DNA from: Bacillota bacterium
GTDB taxonomy: Bacteria; Bacillota; Clostridia; Acetivibrionales; DSM-1351
Reading direction: 5' to 3'
Length of the DNA: 64,000 nt
Assembly (NCBI GenBank): GCA_023409265.1
Contig: JAEYHZ010000007.1
Location: 1 to 64,000 of the forward strand
In this document: piece by piece, positions 57,213 through 64,000 of the stretch
How positions within the stretch are numbered: the stretch's first letter is position 1
Layout of the letters: each line of letters opens with the position of its first letter
Translations under genes and position numbers: made by a program
The notes under the pieces: model-generated
Told to the model about the DNA's origin: nothing
What the model saw: the letters and a program-made list of their open reading frames with translations, nothing else
The model's database searches: none

Positions 57213-58346
57213 TTAGGAGTATTTTATACCTTTTGCAAAAACAGTTTCGATATTCAAATCCTTGTCGCATATTACACAGTCTGCATCTTTTCCCACTTCA
57301 ATACTGCCTTTCTGCTTATGAAGCTTTAACACCTTCGCGGCGTTTTTAGTAATCAATGAAACAGCTGTCTCGATAGGAATCCCTTTTTCCAGTATTGCAA
57401 CCCTTACTTCATCAAATAATATTTTTGTTGTGACAGTATCAGAGGACTCAACATTTCCCTGTTGGTCAAATACAGGCACACTTCCGTATGCATCAGAACT
57501 TAGTGTAACTCTGCTTATATCGGCACCGGTATTAACCAGCTTCTGCAGTGCATCATAACTAGCCACACAGTCAGGGTCCTCCCTGCTGGGTATAAAGCCC
57601 GCCGTTAGGTCAATATATCCGCCTTTCTGAAGATAGCTGCAAGCCTGCTCAAAGAGCATGCCTGTCCGGTTTACATGGGTCGGAAGGAAATGCGATAGGG
57701 GTATTAGGGTTTCATTCAGCATTCTGAAAAGATAATCCAGACCATTCTCTCCCATACCCATATGGAAATGTACAAGCCCTGCCTTGCCTGAGAGGATGGC
57801 CCCATTTCTTGTTTGTGCCGCTATTCTGGCTATTTCATCGAAGGTAGGATAAAAAGCTCTGTGATCTTCCAGGCAAATTTCTCCCACACCTATTATCTTG
57901 TCCACGTAAACCAAATCATTCTGAACGCTTCCGGTCAGAGTAATAACCGGAACCTGATAGGAGCCGGTATACATATACGTTGACAAGCCTTCTGCTTCCA
58001 GCTGCTTTGCCTGGGCATACAGATTTGCCACAGTTCGGGTGACACCGTCAGCACCCAGTACCCCCACTACAGTTGTAACACCTGTTTTAAGGATATCAAC
58101 AGCGGCAGCAGAGTTTGTTCTTGTTGAATATCCGCCTTCACCGCCTCCGCCTGTTATATGAACATGGAGGTCAATAAAGCCGGGAAGTATTATTTTATTG
58201 CTGCAGTCAACAACCTCTACATCATCAAGCATTGATACGTCAACACTATTTTTGACCGCAGCTATTTTATCAAAGCAGAAAAGAATATCCTTCTTTCCAA
58301 GAAAGTCAGGCGAGTATATAGAAGCTTTTTTTAATAATGTGAACAT
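57213..58346 (-). CDS. iadA: beta-aspartyl-dipeptidase (isoaspartyl dipeptidase)
   Basis: A 377-residue amidohydrolase. Metal-binding motifs are HVH in LPGFIDLHVHITGGGGEGGY, the GEICLEDHRA strand, HFHMG, and THVNR; the catalytic Asp is in LSSDAYGSVPVFD. This matches IadA, which cleaves isoaspartyl (beta-Asp) dipeptides from damaged proteins. The start is the ATG at 58346 (MFTLLKKASI), preceded by TGGAGG; the longer frame has no site. Alone, followed by the M48 protease. Confidence 0.92.
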   Translation of the reverse strand: MFTLLKKASIYSPDFLGKKDILFCFDKIAAVKNSVDVSMLDDVEVVDCSNKIILPGFIDLHVHITGGGGEGGYSTRTNSAAAVDILKTGVTTVVGVLGADGVTRTVANLYAQAKQLEAEGLSTYMYTGSYQVPVITLTGSVQNDLVYVDKIIGVGEICLEDHRAFYPTFDEIARIAAQTRNGAILSGKAGLVHFHMGMGENGLDYLFRMLNETLIPLSHFLPTHVNRTGMLFEQACSYLQKGGYIDLTAGFIPSREDPDCVASYDALQKLVNTGADISRVTLSSDAYGSVPVFDQQGNVESSDTVTTKILFDEVRVAILEKGIPIETAVSLITKNAAKVLKLHKQKGSIEVGKDADCVICDKDLNIETVFAKGIKYS

Positions 58347-58733
58347 CAACTTCCTCCAGTTATTTGCTTTTTCTTCAAGTCCTATACTTTTTAAAAGGGC
58401 CATGGCACTATTTTCTGCTGCTCGGGAGTCTCATTTTTAAGCTTTACTGGTATGATGTTATATTTTCAATCACAGCAAGCTGTGGAAAAAAATGAAATTC
58501 TGAAAAGTCATCCACATCTTTTACCTCTGTTTGTTAATATCATTCCTTTTATCGGTTATATTGATACTTTCAAATATAATTTTCCGTCAGCAAAATACGA
58601 CACGACCTTTGACCGACAGGAAAGGCGCAGCAGTTTGAACTGCCTTGTCTTGCTCTGACTTTTTGTAAGTTTTATATAATACTTATTAGGGAAAGTTAAA
58701 AAAGGAAACAGTGCCTGCGAAAACTTACAATTT

Positions 58734-58785
58734 GTATAAGAATTCTGGTTGTATAAGAGAATTCTGGTTGTATAAGAATTCTGGC
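58734..58785. repeat. 17-19 bp tandem repeat (3 copies)
   Basis: Three units of GTATAAGAATTCTGGTT at 58734, 58751 and 58770 (the middle one with two extra bases). They lie in the 485-bp spacer between iadA and the AraC-type gene, which otherwise holds no gene or clear signal; open frames there lack ribosome sites. Confidence 0.8.
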
Positions 58786-58831
58786 CCGGTTTAAAGCTGT
58801 AAAACCACCCCGGTATTTTAGAATATAGTTA

Positions 58832-61000
58832 TCATGATTCTGAAGCCACCGATTTTCTGTCCTTAATATCCTGCAACTTTTCAAGGACGGTGCGGTCATT
58901 GCAAAATACCTGCCCAAATAACTCCTTGAGCTTTTCCTGCCTTTCCTTTTCAAGCATCATCTGGCTGATGCGGTTGGGCAATCTATAATTCGTGTGGGGC
59001 CCGACGCCCATTTGTGCCCATATCTGCCAACAGGTATCGTGGGTATTGAAGTACAGATCCATGCATTCGCGCAATTTCGCCCTGGCCGTTTCGTCCTCTG
59101 TCTTGTGCAGCAACAGCGTTCCGAAGCACTCCGCGCAGTGCCATCTGGCCTCCACCACATATCCTGCAATACGATTCAGATAGTCGGCCACTCCACGGGC
59201 ATTTTCCACCGTGATGGAGTCGATCATCCGCGGTATCATTGATTCCAGCACACTTCGCTCCGGCATCAGCAGCTGCCCGGTCATCCTGGCGAGTAGATTG
59301 CTAAAATCCATCGTCTGCTTAGCTTTTTCTGTGATTATGACCGCTTTGTGCAAATTCCTGAACCAATCGGTGATGATAAAGAGCCCGTCCTCCGTATAGT
59401 TTCTTTTTTCCGCCGAAGGGTATGCGTGATGGTCTCTGGCGTCCAGCCCATATATAGCCTGGGTTTGCCTGTCAAAGCCTGTTACGACGCACCATTCGGG
59501 GCCGTCTCCCAGCTTCATCAGCACAGGCTTATCTCCTCGGATGGATTCGGCGATCTGCCTGAATATTTCCTGCTCTCCTTTCAACTTGTCCAGCCGGATA
59601 TATTCAAAGCCCCCGGCTTTCATCGCAAAATCCAGCCTGTCTTCCAAAAGGGGCGGGGTGATTCCCTGGATGTATTTCAAATCATATTCGCCAGCCTCAT
59701 TGGGATCGGCATACATCAGTCCCACGCCTGTAACTGTCAGCAGATAATGATAGAGATCAAGATGGTGCTTGGCTAGATTCGCGCGGTCCCCGCAGTCCCC
59801 GCAGTCGCTGCAGAGCCTGCCATTCCTTGAACAGAAGAAGGGTGTCGCATGGTCATAATTCTTCAGCTTCAGAAACAATGTAGTCATTGCGCACAGAAGC
59901 AAATTGTTCTCAACATTTACAGAATAAGGCGCAATATCGGAAATCTTCATTTCCGGGGAAGGCCCTCTCAACGGCTCCTCCCGCATGATGGACGGCTGAC
60001 CTGCCGGGTTGGCTCCGCAGCCCGAGTGCTGCTCCGGTCCGTCGGTCAAAGGCACTTTTGCCGCCTGCTCCTGGGCGACAACGTACACGCAATAATCCAT
60101 GGTGATCCTGCCCTCGTCGTCGGGCATGAAAAACCGCCGGTTATGGTAGCGCTCGAATGTCCATTTGCACGGCTCGCCGTCAAAATCCAATTTCATGGCA
60201 TAACCGGCTTCCCTAATCCGCGACAGGCAGAGATTGCGTGCGGCAGGGGTATACAGCTCGCCGGTCTCCCTGTAGCCGCACAGCCAGCACACTGCCATGT
60301 CCCCGGCCGGAAGGTCGGCGATGTCAAAGCCCTCCGGCGCTTGCGTGTCCTGCGGAAACATCATGCCGATCCAAAAGCTCGTTTCGGCCCCCTTATGGTA
60401 GCCAGTATGGGCGGCTCCTTCGTACCCCGGTAGTCCGGGCAGGCTGCTCAGCAGGTTAAACCAGCCGTTCTGGAACCATTCGTTCCATTTGTCCAACAGC
60501 AGGCCATCGGCATTCAGGTCGGCCGACGTATACCGCTTGCCGATGAAGCGGATTGCCGGCATGTGCTCATGGTACAAGTTGGTTATTTTCACTGTGCTGT
60601 TTTCAATTCCGTAATCCATTACAACATCCCCCTTTATTGTCAGTAGAAAAGAGATCCGTGGAAACGTTTTGAGCGGCATGCCTTCCTTCCTTGCCACAGA
60701 CGGAGCTATACCGTATATTTCCTTGAACGCGCGGGCAAACGCTTCCGGCGAATCATAACCGTATTTCAAAGAGATATCAACTACCTTGACGCCGCTGTTT
60801 TGAAATTCAAAGGTGGCAAGGCTCATCCTTCTTCTGCGTATATATTCAGAGACAGGCATCTCGGTTATGATGGAAAACGTCCGCTGAAAGCTTGTTACCG
60901 ATTGATAGGTGATCTTTGATATTTGTTCCATATCGATATTGCCGCAAAGATTATTCTCTATATAATCAACAGCAAGGTTCATGCGCTCATGCCAACTCAC
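58832..61000 (-). CDS. AraC regulator fused to GyrI-like and C39-peptidase-like domains
   Basis: A 722-residue protein. Residues 1-110 form an AraC DNA-binding domain (SKITYQSVTSFQRTFSIITE, VVDISLKYGYDSPEAFARAF); about 125-310 a GyrI/SOUL-like effector-binding domain (MPAIRFIGKRYTSA, ending MDYCVYVVA); about 350-700 a part resembling BtrH/C39-type peptidase folds (LLLCAMTTLF for Cys, GDKPVLMKLG, VVTGFDRQTQAIYGLDARDH), though the usual His before VVTGFD is replaced by Cys. The GTG at 61000 has AGGAGG seven bases upstream. Much of the gene is visibly richer in G+C than neighbours, suggesting horizontal origin. Probably a ligand-sensing activator. Confidence 0.75.
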   Translation of the reverse strand: MSWHERMNLAVDYIENNLCGNIDMEQISKITYQSVTSFQRTFSIITEMPVSEYIRRRRMSLATFEFQNSGVKVVDISLKYGYDSPEAFARAFKEIYGIAPSVARKEGMPLKTFPRISFLLTIKGDVVMDYGIENSTVKITNLYHEHMPAIRFIGKRYTSADLNADGLLLDKWNEWFQNGWFNLLSSLPGLPGYEGAAHTGYHKGAETSFWIGMMFPQDTQAPEGFDIADLPAGDMAVCWLCGYRETGELYTPAARNLCLSRIREAGYAMKLDFDGEPCKWTFERYHNRRFFMPDDEGRITMDYCVYVVAQEQAAKVPLTDGPEQHSGCGANPAGQPSIMREEPLRGPSPEMKISDIAPYSVNVENNLLLCAMTTLFLKLKNYDHATPFFCSRNGRLCSDCGDCGDRANLAKHHLDLYHYLLTVTGVGLMYADPNEAGEYDLKYIQGITPPLLEDRLDFAMKAGGFEYIRLDKLKGEQEIFRQIAESIRGDKPVLMKLGDGPEWCVVTGFDRQTQAIYGLDARDHHAYPSAEKRNYTEDGLFIITDWFRNLHKAVIITEKAKQTMDFSNLLARMTGQLLMPERSVLESMIPRMIDSITVENARGVADYLNRIAGYVVEARWHCAECFGTLLLHKTEDETARAKLRECMDLYFNTHDTCWQIWAQMGVGPHTNYRLPNRISQMMLEKERQEKLKELFGQVFCNDRTVLEKLQDIKDRKSVASES

Positions 61001-61047
61001 GTCCATCCCTCCTTTCCAACCGATTATATCACCGGGAGGTAAAAATT

Positions 61048-61076
61048 ACCTAGCAGTATCTGTTCAATATTGCTAG
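61048..61076. other. hairpin upstream of the AraC-type gene
   Basis: CCTAGCA and TTGCTAGG form an 8-bp-class stem with inner partial pairing. It may be an operator for the AraC-type protein, since it lies 48-76 bp before the start. Purely structural observation. Confidence 0.4.
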
Positions 61077-61328
61077 GAATACCAATATCTAAGCTCTTCC
61101 GCGAATTCCAGTAATTTAGCTGACTCGGATACCAAAATGTGGATTTCATTCGTTTTTCGGTATTGCAATTTATTCCAAAGCTAATATATTCGGATGAGCC
61201 AAATTTTGGTTTATACCATACTCATGTTACCATACAAACTGAAAACTATCACTTCTCTTTTCCCTGAGCTGAAAGGCGTTGTTTGGGAAAAGAAGCTATG
61301 AAATGCAGTCAGCGGGGCCTCAGGATGG

Positions 61329-61378
61329 CGCGGCAAGCTTTCCGGAACCACACGTAGATAGAGTGTGGTTTCCGCCGC
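61329..61378. other. GC-rich hairpin with outer GCGGC/GCCGC arms
   Basis: GGAACCACAC pairs with GTGTGGTTTCC around GTAGATAG, enclosed by GCGGC and GCCGC. The surrounding 60 bp are GC-rich. Together with the terminator at 61391 this fills the 550-bp spacer between the AraC-type gene and the ABC transporter genes; nothing else is recognised there. Confidence 0.45.
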
Positions 61379-61390
61379 ACAACACACAAT

Positions 61391-61431
61391 AGGCCGTTGA
61401 AGCCCACTAATTACAAGGACTTCAACGGCCT
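61391..61431 (-). terminator. terminator of the amino acid ABC transporter operon
   Basis: AGGCCGTTGAAG (61391-61402) and CTTCAACGGCCT (61420-61431) form a perfect 12-bp stem. It lies about 120 bp past the ATPase stop. Confidence 0.7.
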
Positions 61432-61550
61432 GCTCACTGTTTTATGAACCGGTACGTTATAAAGGCATCAGTTCAATGAAAATTTTCGACTTGAGAAAAA
61501 ATTTCTTACCTCTGCGCTTTTCAATGAGGCGGGAGATAACCCTTGCCTCG

Positions 61551-62375
61551 TTATAATACTTTTGATAAAAATTCTTTAGTTCTGGCATTTTGAGGATTTG
61601 AAAAGATTTCTTCGGGTGTATTTTCCTCAAGTATCCTTCCTTCATCCATAAACAGAACTCTTGTAGCAACCTCTCTTGCAAACCCCATTTCATGAGTGAC
61701 AATAACCATAGTCATTCCTTCATTTGCAAGTTGCTTGATAAGTTCAAGAACCTCGCCTACCATCTCCGGGTCAAGTGCTGAAGTAGGTTCATCAAACAAA
61801 ATAACTTTAGGGTTCATGGCAAGTGCACGCACGATGGCTATTCTTTGCTTCTGACCGCCTGAGAGAGTTGAAGGATAAGAATTCGCCTTGTCTTCAAGTC
61901 CGATTCTTTTCAGTAAACGAAGGGCATTTTCTTTTGCATCTGCTTTTATTCTGTCCCGGGAGGTATTAATTTCATATAATGCTTTCTTATTTTTAGTAAA
62001 AAGGTTTCCAAGCTTTATAAAGATATTCCTGAATTTCTTCATACGAAGGTCATGTATTTGTGTATTAACAGGTGCAAGCATTATATTGTCTAAAACAGTC
62101 TTATTGCTGAAAAGGTTGAATTGTTGAAAAACCATACCCATGTGTCGGCGATGTATGTTAATATCAACCTTCATATCTGCAATATCAACGCCTTCAAAAA
62201 TAATAGCACCGCCAGTAGGATCTTCCATGCAGTTAAGGCAGCGAAGAAAGGTGCTTTTGCCGCTTCCTGACGGACCAATGATGGCAACCTTTTCGCCTTC
62301 ATTAATGGTAACAGTAATATCTTTTAATACCTTAAGGTTACCGTAGCTTTTACTCAGGTTAATTACGTCTATCAC
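61551..62375 (-). CDS. amino acid ABC transporter ATP-binding protein with an inserted segment
   Basis: A 274-residue GlnQ-type ATPase with Walker A GPSGSGKST, Q-loop FQQFNLFSNKTVLDN, signature LSGGQKQR, Walker B VILFDEP and VTHEMGFA. Typical members are about 240 residues; here a charged segment of about 34 residues (around 105-140, DLRMKKFRNIFIKLGNLFTK and following) is inserted between the Q-loop region and the signature helix. It starts at a GTG (62375) with GGAGG ten bases before and overlaps the permease stop by 17 bp. Last gene of the transporter operon. Confidence 0.9.
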   Translation of the reverse strand: MIDVINLSKSYGNLKVLKDITVTINEGEKVAIIGPSGSGKSTFLRCLNCMEDPTGGAIIFEGVDIADMKVDINIHRRHMGMVFQQFNLFSNKTVLDNIMLAPVNTQIHDLRMKKFRNIFIKLGNLFTKNKKALYEINTSRDRIKADAKENALRLLKRIGLEDKANSYPSTLSGGQKQRIAIVRALAMNPKVILFDEPTSALDPEMVGEVLELIKQLANEGMTMVIVTHEMGFAREVATRVLFMDEGRILEENTPEEIFSNPQNARTKEFLSKVL

Positions 62376-63069
62376 TCTTTCTTAGCCTCCTTTCCATTAC
62401 TTTTATAAGCGATGCAATAATTATAACTAAAACAATATAAATTACTGCCATAACAAGGTATGGAACCATAAATTCATAACTGTTTGAACCTATATAATTA
62501 AATGCAACATACAGATCTGCGGCACCTACAAAGCTAACAACAGAAGTTTCCTTTATCAGTGCTATAAATTCATTTCCCAGTGTTGGAAGTATATTTTTAA
62601 TTGCCTGAGGTACAACTATTTTGAGCATGGTGACTCGATAGCTCAGACCAAGTGCACGGCCTGCTTCCATCTGACCAGGATCAACAGACATGATGCCGCC
62701 TCTCATTATTTCTGAAACATAGGCACCACTGTTTAATCCAAATACCAACACACAGACATTAAGTGCAGGCATATTTATGCCTATTAACGGCAATATTACA
62801 TAATATGCTACCAGGAGCTGCACAACAACCGGAGTGCCTCTGAACAACCCAACATAAAAATTACATATGCTGTCCAGTACTTTAGGCAATCTCTTGTACT
62901 TGGGCAATACTTTGACAATAGCTATTAATGTTCCTATGATAATCCCAATAGCAAGTCCTACAACAGCTATAACCAGTGTGTTTTTCAACCCTATCAGGAC
63001 TTTAGAATAGCCATCATTTTCATAAAATATTTCCCAAAACTTCATTAATTTCTTATCAAAATTCCCCAT
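62359..63069 (-). CDS. amino acid ABC transporter permease
   Basis: A 236-residue His/Glu/Gln/Arg-type permease with about five membrane helices and the conserved EAA-like loop (MEAGRALGLSYRVTMLKIVV with PQAIKNILPTLGNEFIALIK). It is a full-length single permease, so the transporter would be a homodimer. It lies between the binding protein and the ATPase in one operon. Confidence 0.93.
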   Translation of the reverse strand: MGNFDKKLMKFWEIFYENDGYSKVLIGLKNTLVIAVVGLAIGIIIGTLIAIVKVLPKYKRLPKVLDSICNFYVGLFRGTPVVVQLLVAYYVILPLIGINMPALNVCVLVFGLNSGAYVSEIMRGGIMSVDPGQMEAGRALGLSYRVTMLKIVVPQAIKNILPTLGNEFIALIKETSVVSFVGAADLYVAFNYIGSNSYEFMVPYLVMAVIYIVLVIIIASLIKVMERRLRKSDRRN

Positions 63070-63129
63070 ATTCGTCCCTTATAAAATACAACGCTCAGTG
63101 TTAAAGAGCATTGTATAAATACTGTTCAA

Positions 63130-63981
63130 TTAGTTAAGTTCGTTAATTGCTTTTGTAATGCTCTGAGCAGGAGCTTCATCGATAATAACATACTTAATGT
63201 TTCCGTTAAGCATATCCTGAACTGCAAGAGATCCTGATTTATAGCCTACGCTTTTAACCTTATATCCTTCAAAGCCCCAATCCTTATCGCCTTCAACATA
63301 GAATTGTCCGGTTGTACCCGTCTGAATACCTATCTTTGTATCGCTGTTCAAACCTTTAAGAATGGCTTCAACATCCTCTTTAGTTTTACAATTGTCAAAG
63401 GTTGTATCTGAATCTTTAACGATAACTCTTTGAGCAGCATTATAGTATTTGTCGGAAAAAGTAACATACTCTTTTCTGTCCTCTTTTATTGTGAGGCCGG
63501 CCATAGCTATATCAGCCTTACCTTGACCTACAGAGAGGCAAACAGCGTCAAAATCCATATTGCTGATAACAAGCTCTTTACCAAGATACTTGGCAAGGCG
63601 TGCTGCAATTTCCATGTCAATACCATAATACTTGTCACCCTTAGTATACTCAAAAGGCTCAAAGGCTGCATTTGTAGCTACAACAAGCTGATCTTTGCTG
63701 CTATCTAATTTAGCAGATGTTACAGCTTCAGGTGTGCCGCTTCCGAAGTAATTGCTGCAGATTTTATCAAAGGTTCCATCTTTTTTTATAGATGCAATAA
63801 ATTCATTTACCTTTGAAAGCAGTTCCGGTTGGTTCTTATCTACACCAAAAGCGTATTCTTCTTCAGTTAACGGAACGTTTATAACTTTAACCTTGGAACT
63901 GCTGTTGGCTGAGCCACAGCCTGCAAGCACAAAGCTGCACAGCATAAACATTGCAATTGCTAATGAAACTATTTTCTTCAT
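63130..63981 (-). CDS. amino acid ABC transporter substrate-binding lipoprotein, apparently circularly permuted
   Basis: A 283-residue lipoprotein with lipobox LAGC (Cys near 22). The mature chain opens with VPLTEEEYAFGVDKNQPELL, continues with SKVNEFIASIKKDGTFDKIC and SNYFG. In ordinary type-3 solute-binding proteins this block (EEYGIAV.KGN.EL..K.N.. L.EDGTYDKI..KWFG) is at the C-terminus. Then come the normal N-terminal strand (LVVATNAAFEPFEY), YYGIDMEIAARLAKYLGKEL, and the chain stops at DEAPAQSITKAINELN, exactly where the moved block would follow. This looks like a permuted fold. It starts the transporter operon; AGGGGG precedes the ATG. Probably binds an amino acid. Confidence 0.85.
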   Translation of the reverse strand: MKKIVSLAIAMFMLCSFVLAGCGSANSSSKVKVINVPLTEEEYAFGVDKNQPELLSKVNEFIASIKKDGTFDKICSNYFGSGTPEAVTSAKLDSSKDQLVVATNAAFEPFEYTKGDKYYGIDMEIAARLAKYLGKELVISNMDFDAVCLSVGQGKADIAMAGLTIKEDRKEYVTFSDKYYNAAQRVIVKDSDTTFDNCKTKEDVEAILKGLNSDTKIGIQTGTTGQFYVEGDKDWGFEGYKVKSVGYKSGSLAVQDMLNGNIKYVIIDEAPAQSITKAINELN

Positions 63982-64000
63982 AATAAATCCCCCTATTTAA

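Noticed and set aside
58452..58658. A 68-residue plus-strand frame upstream of iadA
   Set aside because: No ribosome site, no recognisable features, low-quality codon pattern in an AT-rich spacer.
59348..60433. Long plus-strand frames (142 and 194 residues) opposite the AraC fusion
   Set aside because: They arise from the higher G+C of the opposite gene and show no domain pattern or ribosome sites.
61457..61702. An 81-residue minus-strand frame overlapping the end of the ATPase gene
   Set aside because: Most of it is a shifted frame of the ATPase coding region; the extra 30 residues after the stop have no start of their own. I considered a frameshifted ATPase tail, but the ATPase already ends at the normal family position.
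1..64000. CRISPR arrays among the tandem repeats
   Set aside because: All arrays are direct head-to-tail repeats without unique spacers of 30-40 bp and no cas genes are present.
1..64000. tRNA or rRNA genes
   Set aside because: I saw no cloverleaf-type sequence ending in CCA or rRNA-like conserved block; the tRNA-related signal at 39846-40184 is a T-box leader.

Overview
The window looks like chromosomal DNA from an anaerobic, low-to-moderate G+C Firmicute of class Clostridia. A Ruminiclostridium or 'Clostridium cluster III'-like organism is my best guess, but that is inference. The evidence is strong GGAGG ribosome binding sites throughout, sigma-A type promoters (TTGACA-17-TATAAT variants), a T-box leader in front of an aminoacyl-tRNA synthetase, pyruvate formate-lyase with its radical SAM activase, an EFR1-type flavodoxin/ferredoxin protein, and many clostridial-type efflux modules. 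I see no rRNA, tRNA, CRISPR array, phage or complete insertion sequence.

Layout. 1-3.6 kb: a DUF1646 membrane protein behind a promoter-terminator leader (candidate Na+ riboswitch), then a Crp/Fnr-type regulator divergent from two small YdcZ-type membrane proteins. 3.6-8.4 kb: small redox proteins (BFD-like, DUF1858), an old-yellow-enzyme/nitroreductase operon with a divergent ArsR regulator, and a TraB-family membrane protein. 8.4-13.8 kb: a TetR-controlled ABC exporter and a PadR/HAAS pair. 14-16.4 kb: an ECF sigma factor, anti-sigma factor and cell-surface protein. 16.7-19.5 kb: an amino acid permease and a shortened UvrC-like nuclease. 19.7-29.3 kb: a three-gene ABC-2 exporter, a MacB-type tripartite exporter behind its own two-component system, and a duplicated-domain secreted protein. 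29.5-34.5 kb: MarR-MATE, YbjQ, a DEAD-box helicase and a GNAT. 34.7-37.3 kb: a TetR-flavodoxin/ferredoxin-membrane protein operon. 37.4-40.2 kb: valyl-tRNA synthetase with its T-box. 40.4-42.9 kb: a uracil-DNA glycosylase remnant cut by a MITE, a signal-anchored protein, a Phd-Uma2 fusion and a GNAT. 43-51.8 kb: a giant cyclic beta-glucan synthase-like protein. 52-55 kb: pflBA. 55.3-58.4 kb: a small membrane protein, an M48 protease and isoaspartyl dipeptidase. 58.8-61 kb: an AraC-GyrI-peptidase-like fusion of higher G+C. 61.5-64 kb: an amino acid ABC transporter with a substrate-binding protein that appears circularly permuted.

How the genes work together. Much of the window is self-contained export or stress modules, each with a neighbouring regulator and a palindromic operator readable in the DNA: TetR/ABC, PadR/HAAS, MarR/MATE, TetR/EFR1, ArsR/OYE-nitroreductase, and a two-component system with MacB-type efflux. 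Metabolic content points to fermentation (pflBA), peptide and isoaspartate turnover, amino acid uptake and beta-glucan synthesis.

Non-coding structure is unusually rich. There are two full copies and one fragment of a MITE family with 23-bp terminal inverted repeats beginning TACCCTCTATTG, a second dispersed repeat family, and at least nine short tandem arrays (periods about 15-36 bp) in spacers and, in frame, inside two genes. A candidate promoter-to-terminator small RNA is also present. The most interesting protein-level observations are the permuted binding protein with its insertion-bearing ATPase, the Phd-Uma2 fusion, the AraC-GyrI-peptidase-like fusion, and the T-box-controlled valyl-tRNA synthetase of apparent archaeal type. 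All similarity statements are from reading the sequence; no database search was run.
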